Shown here in pieces: positions 1 to 5,825 of a stretch of DNA of 44,858 nucleotides. The stretch is from Geopseudomonas sagittaria (GTDB lineage: Bacteria > Pseudomonadota > Gammaproteobacteria > Pseudomonadales > Pseudomonadaceae): positions 1 through 44,858 of the forward strand of contig NZ_FOXM01000022.1 in NCBI RefSeq assembly GCF_900115715.1, written 5' to 3'. The notes under the pieces are model-generated. The model made no database searches. It saw only the letters and a program-made list of their open reading frames with translations, and was not told the origin of the DNA. How positions within the stretch are numbered: the first letter of the stretch is position 1; each line of letters opens with the position of its first letter. The position numbers and the translations under genes were made by a program.

Positions 1-1
1 C

Positions 2-292
2 TTGCGTACCCCACTGAAAACCGCCACGCGCCAAGTGGCGTTTTTCCTGCCCAGAGTCCGGCAGATGGACGACCCGTTGGAGCAGATGCGCCAGCGCATC
101 GACAGTCCGCAGGGGCGCGAGATGATCACCCGGCGCTTCGCCACGGTGGAACCGGTGTTCGGCAACCTGCGCCACAACAAGCGCCTGGACCGCTTCACGC
201 TGCGGGGCCGGGAGCGCGTGGACGGGCAATGGAAACTCTATTGCCTGACCCACAACATCGAGAAACTGGCTACCCACGGGGCCTGGCGATGA
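2..292 (+). CDS. IS1182-type transposase, C-terminal part (cut by window edge)
   Basis: The frame is open from the window edge, so the N-terminal part lies outside. The 96 visible residues carry the C-terminal block typical of IS1182-family DDE transposases: RFATVEPVFGNLRHNKRLDR, then FTLRGRERVDGQWKLYCL and HNIEKLA. The conserved glutamate in TVEPVFGN is probably the last acidic residue of the DDE triad (family knowledge). The gene runs toward the cassette array and ends about 190 bp before the first cassette junction, so the element probably inserted beside or into the integron. I could not identify the element's terminal inverted repeat. Confidence 0.85.
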   Translation: MRTPLKTATRQVAFFLPRVRQMDDPLEQMRQRIDSPQGREMITRRFATVEPVFGNLRHNKRLDRFTLRGRERVDGQWKLYCLTHNIEKLATHGAWR

Positions 293-482
293 ATGCCGTC
301 CCCCGCAACCGAGCCGACCGCGCCCATCGCCAGGGCTTGCCAGCCCTGCATGGGCGTCAACCGGGCCGACTTTCAATCCAGAGACTCCCGAACACCCTGT
401 TGATCACCCACCCCGGCCGCACGCAAAAAATCGCGGCGCGGGGAGGTGGCAGTGGTGTTTTCTGGGTTTTTCTACAGCTTCG
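293..482. other. IS 3' flank and junction with the cassette array
   Basis: No gene is supported here. The stretch holds a strong imperfect hairpin at 322-355 (GCCCAT and CAGGGCT arms pairing with AGCCCTG and ATGGGC), which could be a terminator or part of the insertion sequence end. A second GC-rich imperfect inverted repeat lies around 411-442. The attI site or the IS end should be in this stretch, but neither can be placed from sequence alone. Confidence 0.5.
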
Positions 483-504
483 TTAGACATTGCAGGTAAA
501 TTAC

Positions 505-942
505 GTGAACACCTCAACGAAGGATCGTACCGTCGCAGCAGCAACCCCCTTTATGGTTCTGGTCGTATCATATTTGCTCGCGCCCTGGTTACTCCTGCTA
601 CTGCCCCCGGCCCTATACTTTATCTACAGAAAACTATCACTTGATTTATCAAAAAATACTTCCTTGGCCATATTTGACCTGATTGTTTCATTGGTTCTTA
701 TAGGTCTTGCCGCTGGAGCAATAATTGGTTCACTATTAATTGTTGCTCGCGACGGCGAATTCACAATACCACTTATCTCAAGCGGATTGTTAGCAACCAC
801 TCTCACCATAGTTTTTGGGCTATATTTTTTGGGAAGCTTAATAAAACTAAGCCTCATGTCATATCAAGAAAAACCTTATAGACCAAAACTCTCTATGGGT
901 ATCTTCGAAGCCCTTAGAGGCAAACGAGCAAGCAATGTCTAA
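505..942 (+). CDS. Cassette 1: small membrane protein, unknown function
   Basis: An unrecognised protein of about 145 aa with three to four hydrophobic segments (residues about 10-40, 55-80 and 85-115, GTG-start numbering) and a basic C-terminal tail. GTG at 505 is preferred over TTG at 490 because an AGGT-like ribosome site (494-497) sits 7 bp before it. The stop codon overlaps the R'' core of the following attC, as is common for compact cassettes. Base composition is clearly lower in GC than the chromosome to the right. Function cannot be inferred; an inner-membrane location is likely. Confidence 0.7.
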   Translation: MNTSTKDRTVAAATPFMVLVVSYLLAPWLLLLLPPALYFIYRKLSLDLSKNTSLAIFDLIVSLVLIGLAAGAIIGSLLIVARDGEFTIPLISSGLLATTLTIVFGLYFLGSLIKLSLMSYQEKPYRPKLSMGIFEALRGKRASNV

Positions 943-1012
943 CAACTGGTTCAAATCGATCGCTTCGCTCACTGGGACGGGCTAAAGCTCGCCCCTTAAC
1001 CAAACGTTATAA
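937..1012 (+). repeat. attC site of cassette 1 (76 bp)
   Basis: R'' is GTCTAAC (937-943) and the right core is GTTATAA (1006-1012). The central stem is ACGGGC-TAAAGC-TCGCCC-like, and a CGCTTCGCTCACTGGG block is shared with the sites at 2714 and 3338. R'' is the exact reverse complement of GTTAGAC at 482-488, so the cassette is intact. Confidence 0.9.
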
Positions 1013-1033
1013 ATTTCCACTTGAGCCAGCAGA

Positions 1034-1762
1034 ATGCACATAACCTTAGATTGCTCTAGCTATGAATCAGCAAAAGCCTCGGTCAGCCGAATATTTAATA
1101 CGGATGAAACAACGCTTATAGGAGCATTGAAAACCCTACCCCCATATCAAGATACTAGCCAAAGCCCAAGCACACACATCTACCAGCAGATTTTCCTCAA
1201 GATTGGCTCACCAATTGATGATTTCAAAACAATTTGGTTTCACGGCACAAGAGTGGACAGTCCCGCCTCTTTTCACCTAGACGGAATTCTTCCAAAAAGC
1301 GTAATGAAACCAAAGCTTAAAGCCACTCTAGCTTCTTTGGTCGATGGCCTTGCTCACTCCGGAAGAAATCCATTCTCACTATCCTTGGCAGGCAAGCAAA
1401 CTAAGGCAGATGAAGGGCCATTTGCAGTTTTATTCAAAGACGTAGCTATTCATGCGCCAGGAGCCAATCATAGCTACATAGAGGCTCCTGAAATGGTGGA
1501 AGATATTGCAGGATCGCTATTGGGGGAAAACTACCACCTACTTGTCGAGCGCTATAAAAAAATCACCAAGCCATACATAGTTTCATTCGTTGAGCAATCA
1601 TCGGGATACGAGTTACCTTGTGTGCTGTGGTATATCCACCTGATTGAAAATGGCGAGACATTTATCGATGCGGCATCAATTGCTAACACATGCTTCAATG
1701 CGGGCGGAAAGCTCATAGCCCCACAACAAATTCACAAAATAGAACCAGTTGAAAATGTATAA
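1034..1762 (+). CDS. Cassette 2: protein with ADP-ribosyltransferase-like signature
   Basis: 242 aa, not assigned to a family with confidence. Residues about 67-86 read IWFHGTRVDSPASFHLDGIL. The FHGTR followed by a GI(L)P turn resembles the first strand of ADP-ribosyltransferase-fold toxins and effectors, where HGT lies in the NAD pocket. This is a motif resemblance only; no confirmed catalytic Glu is visible, although several acidic residues follow. No signal peptide or membrane segment is seen, so it is probably cytoplasmic. ATG at 1034 has only a weak ribosome site. The gene is AT-rich and runs almost directly into cassette 3 with no full attC. It could be a stand-alone toxin, a defence effector or an unrelated enzyme. 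Confidence 0.65.
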   Translation: MHITLDCSSYESAKASVSRIFNTDETTLIGALKTLPPYQDTSQSPSTHIYQQIFLKIGSPIDDFKTIWFHGTRVDSPASFHLDGILPKSVMKPKLKATLASLVDGLAHSGRNPFSLSLAGKQTKADEGPFAVLFKDVAIHAPGANHSYIEAPEMVEDIAGSLLGENYHLLVERYKKITKPYIVSFVEQSSGYELPCVLWYIHLIENGETFIDAASIANTCFNAGGKLIAPQQIHKIEPVENV

Positions 1763-1781
1763 TTATAGTTATGCGTTTTGA
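1763..1781 (+). repeat. Degenerate attC remnant between cassettes 2 and 3
   Basis: Cassette 2 begins TTATAA, so its attC should open with TTATAAC. TTATAGT is found at 1763-1769, and a GTTTTGA core-like sequence follows at 1775-1781, with no stem region between them. The site looks internally deleted, leaving cassettes 2 and 3 fused. Confidence 0.45.
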
Positions 1782-1788
1782 GGGTCCG

Positions 1789-2217
1789 ATGTCGCGATTT
1801 CTCAGAATCATGAAGTGGTCCGCTATTTCCTCTGCGGTGTTGCTCGTGCTGCTTGTTCTGTTTTGGAAGCCAATTCTCCGTTTTGTCTTTCACGACCTAC
1901 CATTCATGGGGAATAGCTTTGACCGTACAGTCTGGTCTTCCGCGCTGAGTTGCAAGAACGATCAAGACTGCTTAGACAAAGAGATGGCTTGTCTCCGCGG
2001 CCCGATGTACCGAGATTTGGAGAAAAATCACTTGGTAATGGAAACGTCCAAAACAAAAGTCACAGGCCTAATCGGTGAGCCTACGCGGCCAGCAAAGAAC
2101 AACTGTCTTGACTACGAGCTTGGCTACTGTTCGGGCTTGAAAATCGATACTGACTACTTGCGCGTCTGCTTCGATAACAGTGAGAAAATTACGAGTGTTT
2201 ATCACTGGCAAAGCTAA
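1789..2217 (+). CDS. Cassette 3: membrane-anchored protein with BamE/SmpA-like region
   Basis: About 142 aa. One hydrophobic segment near the N terminus (residues about 9-29) is followed by a soluble part likely in the periplasm. The C-terminal half (SKTKVTGLIGEPTRP, DYELGY, LRVCFDNSEKITSVY) follows the pattern of small BamE/SmpA-like folds: a helix, a LLGEP turn, then strands ending in a FD-x-I-x-V strand. Five Cys residues could form disulfides. ATG 1789 is preferred over ATG 1771, because GAGGG at 1780-1784 precedes it and 1771 would start before the presumed cassette junction. The function is unknown. Confidence 0.65.
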   Translation: MSRFLRIMKWSAISSAVLLVLLVLFWKPILRFVFHDLPFMGNSFDRTVWSSALSCKNDQDCLDKEMACLRGPMYRDLEKNHLVMETSKTKVTGLIGEPTRPAKNNCLDYELGYCSGLKIDTDYLRVCFDNSEKITSVYHWQS

Positions 2218-2247
2218 GCTGCATAGGCCGGCAGTCGAGAGGGATAG

Positions 2248-2316
2248 TCAAAAAGCTGCGCTTTCGGGCTCCCTCCGCGATTCGCGCTCCGGCTGCCCAT
2301 CACTTTTACGTTAGGA
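2248..2316 (+). repeat. Divergent attC site of cassette 3
   Basis: The right core GTTAGGA (2310-2316) is clear. The left core is probably TCAAAAA (2248-2254), close to the TCAAAAC expected from the cassette start GTTTTGA. The intervening GC-rich sequence can fold, but it is unlike the 76-bp sites. The true left edge could be further left, near 2212. Confidence 0.5.
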
Positions 2317-2323
2317 TGACACG

Positions 2324-2719
2324 TTGAGCCGCATCATATTATCCATAGAGTTAGTTATTCTTTGTGGACCAGCGATCACTCTTCTTGCCCTGGGAATACT
2401 GTTCTTGCCAGCATCGTTGACTGCTTTGTTTTTTCATCCATTCAATAGTGGTGATTGGCCGGCAGCCGCATTAATTACAATCTGCGGGGCGTGGGGCGTA
2501 GTTTCGCTAGCAAATTTAGCGCGCTATGCATATAAAAAAGAGGGGAAATGGCCTGGGCGGCCAACACAATGGCTTGGTGTTTTAATGGGGCTTTCTGCTT
2601 GTGGTGTTGGAATTCTGACTAGCACGGGTAATTATATTATTCTTGCCGTGTTCGCCGGTCCAGTAATCGCCACAGCACATCTTTTATACTTGGCAAAGTT
2701 TTGTGAGGTTGCATCCTGA
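2324..2719 (+). CDS. Cassette 4: four-helix membrane protein, unknown function
   Basis: 131 aa with four hydrophobic segments (about residues 7-35, 46-68, 82-100 and 104-125), likely an inner-membrane protein. No family is recognised. The start is TTG at 2324. The only ribosome site is AGGA at 2313-2316, which is part of the cassette's own recombination core TTAGGA, so translation depends on the cassette end. The stop overlaps R'' of the following attC. The base composition is AT-rich like its neighbours. Confidence 0.65.
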   Translation: MSRIILSIELVILCGPAITLLALGILFLPASLTALFFHPFNSGDWPAAALITICGAWGVVSLANLARYAYKKEGKWPGRPTQWLGVLMGLSACGVGILTSTGNYIILAVFAGPVIATAHLLYLAKFCEVAS

Positions 2720-2789
2720 AAAATAGTTAAAATCGCTCGCTTCGCTCACTGGGGCGGCCTAAATCCCGCCATTTAACAAAGCGTTGGCG
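2714..2789 (+). repeat. attC site of cassette 4 (76 bp)
   Basis: The left core is TCCTGAA (2714-2720) and the right core is GTTGGCG (2783-2789). The central CGCTCGCTTCGCTCACTGGG block and the GGCGG...CCGCC stem match the attC sites at 937 and 3338, with identical length. The left core differs from the expected TCCTAAC, so it may be a weak substrate. Confidence 0.85.
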
Positions 2790-2821
2790 GCCACTGGCTG
2801 ATGCATATATAGGGTGGTTAA

Positions 2822-3334
2822 ATGTTGGCCCGTAAAATTGTCAAATTAACGATCATTGCAATAATTTTTGGACATGCCATAGGAAACCTCCCAGTCATTA
2901 GTGAGCTATATTTTTTTGTCAATCTAACGCCGTCTTCCCAAGGAATTTCTTCAGGAATTAACACGGCAGCAGCCTCTGGCTTGAGCCTCTCAATGATATT
3001 CTGTCTGATCAGTACAGTTATTTACTCCCTGCTGAACAAAGAGGACATTGCGCTAATTCAGGTATTTGAATGGTATGGGTGCCTCATATTTGGTGGCGCA
3101 TTATTTGTATTTTTTTACTGGCTAGCATTAAATATATGGTCAACCACTTTCCCTGAGATACAGTATGGTCGTGGTGCTCGGGCGCTGTATCGCGCCAGCT
3201 TAGAAAGTGAACTATGGCTTGGTGCTGTAAGTTTTCTTCTTCTGCTGATGGGTAATCTGGGGTTGTACTTATTGGCTAAAATTCCATTTTCCTTGAGGGA
3301 TTCATCACCGCAAAGTGGCAGTAATAGCCAATAA
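2822..3334 (+). CDS. Cassette 5: four-helix membrane protein, unknown function
   Basis: 170 aa, with hydrophobic segments at about residues 9-33, 50-68, 85-108 and 133-153 and a polar tail rich in Ser and Gln. No family is recognised. The ATG at 2822 is preceded by AGGGTGG (2811-2817). The gene fills most of the cassette (2784-3407). It is probably an inner-membrane protein; no catalytic motif is visible. Confidence 0.7.
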   Translation: MLARKIVKLTIIAIIFGHAIGNLPVISELYFFVNLTPSSQGISSGINTAAASGLSLSMIFCLISTVIYSLLNKEDIALIQVFEWYGCLIFGGALFVFFYWLALNIWSTTFPEIQYGRGARALYRASLESELWLGAVSFLLLLMGNLGLYLLAKIPFSLRDSSPQSGSNSQ

Positions 3335-3337
3335 AAT

Positions 3338-3413
3338 TGCTAATAAATGGTTAAAATCGTTCGCATCGCTCAGTGGGGCGGGCTAAAGCCCGCCCCTTAA
3401 CCAAACGCTAGCC
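3338..3413 (+). repeat. attC site of cassette 5 (76 bp)
   Basis: The left core is TGCTAAT (3338-3344) and the right core is GCTAGCC (3407-3413), a GTTRRRY variant. The stem GGGGCGGGCT-AAAG-CCCGCCCC is nearly perfect, and the same TTCGCATCGCTCAGTGGG-type block is found in the other 76-bp sites. Confidence 0.88.
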
Positions 3414-3455
3414 TCTAGAGCCAGTCATCCACACACCAACACACAAGGAAAGTAT

Positions 3456-3827
3456 ATGCAGTGCCCAAAATGCAAATCGAATATGGAAAAGGTCCCAACT
3501 CAAGACGGCGTTATTGATCGCTGCGTTTCTTGCAAAGGACTTTGGTTTGACATGCTTGAGCATGAAGACCTCAAGTCTTACGCCAATATTCTTGATATTG
3601 GCAGCCCGGAGGTGGGTGAGACTCATAACAAGATTGATCGTGTAAACTGCCCGGTGTGCCCAAACAGCCCGATGACGCGCATGGTTGATCCAGGTCAGCC
3701 ACACATATGGTTCGAGCGTTGCCCGAACTGTTTTGGTAGCTTCTTTGATGCTGGAGAATTCCGTGATCTGGCAAAGTTTACCTTTAGCGATTTTATCAAG
3801 CGTTTTTCTTTAACTGCTCGGGGTTAG
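3456..3827 (+). CDS. Cassette 6: double zinc-ribbon (zf-TFIIB type) protein
   Basis: 123 aa with two copies of a TFIIB-like zinc ribbon. The first is CPKCKSNM...CVSCKGLWFD (residues about 3-32) and the second is CPVCPNSP...CPNCFGSFFDAGEF (about 66-102). Each has paired CxxC knuckles and the (W/F)FD-x-x-E signature of PF13453-like proteins. These bind zinc; their partners are generally unknown. The start ATG follows AAGGAA (3446-3451). The stop lies inside the left core of the next attC. It is probably cytoplasmic. Confidence 0.85.
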   Translation: MQCPKCKSNMEKVPTQDGVIDRCVSCKGLWFDMLEHEDLKSYANILDIGSPEVGETHNKIDRVNCPVCPNSPMTRMVDPGQPHIWFERCPNCFGSFFDAGEFRDLAKFTFSDFIKRFSLTARG

Positions 3828-3916
3828 CCCCCTGGCAACAGCATTCAACGCCGTTCGCTCCGCTCACTGGACTCGCAAAAGCTGCTTTTGCGAGTCTTTT
3901 AGCTTGATCGTTATAG
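3822..3916 (+). repeat. attC site of cassette 6 (95 bp)
   Basis: The left core GGTTAGC (3822-3828) matches the cassette start CTAGCC except for one base. The right core is GTTATAG (3910-3916). The stem is ACTCGCAAAAGC-TGCTTTTGCGAGT, different from the 76-bp sites, although the CGTTCGCTCCGCTCACTGG block is retained. Confidence 0.82.
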
Positions 3917-3926
3917 GCCATTTCAG

Positions 3927-4025
3927 ATGCAGTGGCAGTTTGACAAGGCAGAGAATGTCGCCGCCATTCCAAATAAATGTGGGCAGGTTATTTCTATCGT
4001 CCGTGAAGCTGCCAGTCACCCGTAG
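3927..4025 (+). CDS. Cassette 7: short ORF, probably a truncated cassette gene
   Basis: A 32-codon ORF opens 16 bp after the last junction (3910/3911), in the usual position for a cassette gene, starting MQWQFDKAENVAAIPNK and ending SHP. No attC follows: the expected CTATAAC core is absent before the chromosomal terminator at 4043. It is either a tiny protein or the remains of a longer gene cut off when the array end was lost. No ribosome site of note. Confidence 0.4.
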   Translation: MQWQFDKAENVAAIPNKCGQVISIVREAASHP

Positions 4026-4042
4026 AAGTTGATTCCTCAGTG

Positions 4043-4069
4043 AAAAACGGGCAGCCCGCAGGCCGCCCG
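4043..4069 (-). terminator. Rho-independent terminator of the TPP enzyme gene
   Basis: Read on the minus strand, CGGGC-G-GCC, loop TGCG, GGC-T-GCCCG (4048-4069) is followed by TTTTT (4043-4047). It lies just 3' of the gene ending at 4077 and marks the border between chromosome and cassette array. Confidence 0.8.
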
Positions 4070-4076
4070 ATCTATT

Positions 4077-5759
4077 TCAGCGCCCCCGCAACGCCTGCTC
4101 GCGGATCTGCTCCAGACTCTGCCGCGGAGTCAGCGCCTGCGGATCGACGCGGATCTCCAGCAGCGCCGCCTTGCCGGCCATACGGGCGCGGGTGAAGGCG
4201 CCGGGGAAGTCGCCGGTGTGCTCGACCACCTCGGCGTACAGGCCGTAGGCCTGGGCCAGGGCGGCGAAGTCCGGGTTGTGCAGTTCGGTGCCGCTGACCC
4301 GGCCGGGGTAGTGGCGCTCCTGGTGCATGCGGATGGTGCCGTACATGCCGTTGTTGACCACGATGAAGATCACCCGCGCGTCGTGCTGGATGGCGGTGGC
4401 CAGCTCCTGGCCGTTCATCAGGAAGCATCCGTCGCCGGCGAAGCTCAGCACCGTGCGCCCGGGCGCAGCCAGTGCGGCGGCGATGGCCGCCGGCACGCCG
4501 TAGCCCATGGAGCCGTTGGTGGGCGCCAGCTGGGTGCGGAAGCCCGGGTACTGGTAGAAGCGATGCAGCCACACCGCGTAGTTGCCGGCGCCGTTGCAGA
4601 GGATGCTGTCCTCGGGCAGGTGTTCGCGCAGCCAGGCCATGATCTCGCCCATCTGCACCGGGCCGGGCGAGGGCGGGCAGTCGAGATTGCTGCGGTAGTT
4701 CTGGTTGAGTTCCTCGATCCAGGCGGTGTGGCGCCGGCCGTTCACGACGGGCAGGGCGGCGGCCTGGGCGGCGAAGGCGGCCGGGCTGCTTACGATGGCC
4801 AGCGCTGGCTGGTAGACGCGGCCCAGTTCTTCCAAGCCGGCGTGGACGTGGATCAGGGTCTGCCTGGGGGTGGGGATGTCCAGCAGGCTGTAGCCGCTGC
4901 TGCTGATCTCGCCGAGGCGACTGCCGACCACCAGCAACAGGTCGGCCTGTTGTACGGCCTCGCGCAGTTCTGCGCTGGCAGCCAGGCCGAGGTCGCCGGC
5001 GTAGTGCGGGTGGCGGTTGTCGAACAGGTCCTGGCGGCGGAACGACAACGCGACCGGCAGGCGCTGGCGTTCGGCGAAGGCGCGCATGTCGGCGACCGCG
5101 GCGGCAGTCCAGCCACCGCCGCCGAGCACCAGCAGCGGGCGCTGGGCCTTGTCCAGCAGGGCCTGCATCTCGCGCAGCTGGTTGGGCGCCGGGTGGCTGT
5201 CGATGCGCCGGCTGGGCAGGGCGTCGGCCACCTCGACCACGTCGGTGAGCATGTCTTCCGGCAGCACCACCACCACCGGGCCGGGGCGACCGCTGATGGC
5301 GCGCTGGAAGGCCTGGGCCAGCTGCTCCGGCAGGCGCCGGGCGTCGTCGATCTGCACCACCCACTTGGCCAGCGGGGCGTACATCTGCCGGTAGTCGACT
5401 TCCTGGAAGGCCTCGCGGCCGAGCTGGTCGCGGGCCACCTGGCCGATGAACAGCAGCATCGGCGTCGAATCCTGGAAGGCGGTGTGCACGCCCACCGAGG
5501 CGTTGGTGGCGCCCGGGCCGCGGGTGACGAAGCAGATGCCCGGCTGGCCGGTGAGCTTGCCATGGGCCTCGGCCATGTAGGCGGCGCCGCCTTCCTGGCG
5601 GCACACCACCAGGTCGATGCGTTCGCGCGCGTCGTGCAGGGCGTCGAGCACCGCCAGGTAGCTTTCGCCGGGCACGCAGAAGGCGCGCTGCACACCGTTG
5701 AGCAGCAGGGCGTCAACCAGGATCTGGCCGCCGCTGCGGGGTTTGATAACGGAATTCAC
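4077..5759 (-). CDS. Thiamine-pyrophosphate enzyme, acetolactate-synthase-like
   Basis: 560 aa, the usual length of the acetolactate synthase / benzoylformate decarboxylase superfamily. The N-terminal pyrimidine-binding domain shows GVQRAFCVPGES and the catalytic glutamate in VVCRQEGGAAYMAEA (E56). The C-terminal domain shows the GDG...NN cofactor and magnesium motif (FAGDGCFLMNGQ to VVNNGMYG). The start is GTG at 5759 with AAGGAG 7 bp upstream. The substrate is open: no ilvN-like small subunit is adjacent, so branched-chain biosynthesis is unlikely. It lies downstream of an amino acid racemase and a saccharopine-dehydrogenase-like gene, which suggests action on a 2-keto acid derived from an amino acid. 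Confidence 0.85.
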   Translation of the reverse strand: MNSVIKPRSGGQILVDALLLNGVQRAFCVPGESYLAVLDALHDARERIDLVVCRQEGGAAYMAEAHGKLTGQPGICFVTRGPGATNASVGVHTAFQDSTPMLLFIGQVARDQLGREAFQEVDYRQMYAPLAKWVVQIDDARRLPEQLAQAFQRAISGRPGPVVVVLPEDMLTDVVEVADALPSRRIDSHPAPNQLREMQALLDKAQRPLLVLGGGGWTAAAVADMRAFAERQRLPVALSFRRQDLFDNRHPHYAGDLGLAASAELREAVQQADLLLVVGSRLGEISSSGYSLLDIPTPRQTLIHVHAGLEELGRVYQPALAIVSSPAAFAAQAAALPVVNGRRHTAWIEELNQNYRSNLDCPPSPGPVQMGEIMAWLREHLPEDSILCNGAGNYAVWLHRFYQYPGFRTQLAPTNGSMGYGVPAAIAAALAAPGRTVLSFAGDGCFLMNGQELATAIQHDARVIFIVVNNGMYGTIRMHQERHYPGRVSGTELHNPDFAALAQAYGLYAEVVEHTGDFPGAFTRARMAGKAALLEIRVDPQALTPRQSLEQIREQALRGR

Positions 5760-5778
5760 GGGTCACTCCTTCGCATGC

Positions 5779-5804
5779 AAAACGGGCGCCCGCGAGGCGC
5801 CCGT
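5779..5804 (-). terminator. Terminator-like hairpin after the racemase gene
   Basis: On the minus strand, an 8-bp GC stem CGGGCGCC/GGCGCCCG (5783-5803) with a 5-base loop is followed by TTTTG. It lies between the racemase (ends 5826) and the TPP enzyme (starts 5759), so it may attenuate readthrough rather than fully stop it. Confidence 0.65.
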
Positions 5805-5825
5805 AGATGGCTGAGGTCGGTCGCG

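Larger units (their letters stand above)
483..4047 (+). mobile_element. Integron gene-cassette array (chromosomal-integron type)
   Basis: A run of AT-richer + strand genes, each followed by an attC-like inverted repeat ending in a GTTRRRY-like core. Junctions are placed at G|TT: 482/483, 1006/1007, about 1775/1776, 2310/2311, 2783/2784, 3407/3408 (core GCTAGCC) and 3910/3911. A strong internal check is that each cassette's first bases complement the R'' core of its own attC. Cassette 1 starts TTAGAC and its attC starts GTCTAAC; cassette 4 starts TTAGGA with TCCTGAA; cassette 6 starts CTAGCC with GGTTAGC. No integrase gene is in the window. The orientation puts attI and intI to the left, where the IS1182-type element now sits. 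Confidence 0.85.

Noticed and set aside
229-486. An 85-residue ORF overlapping the transposase end
   Set aside because: It runs in another frame of the transposase and through the hairpin, has no ribosome site and no recognisable features.
624-857. A minus-strand ORF inside cassette 1
   Set aside because: It opposes the membrane-protein ORF, has no ribosome site, and cassette genes here all face the plus strand.
483-4047. CRISPR array as an explanation for the repeated blocks near 937, 2714 and 3338
   Set aside because: The repeats are 76 bp, unequally spaced with genes between them, and have the core-stem-core layout of attC sites.
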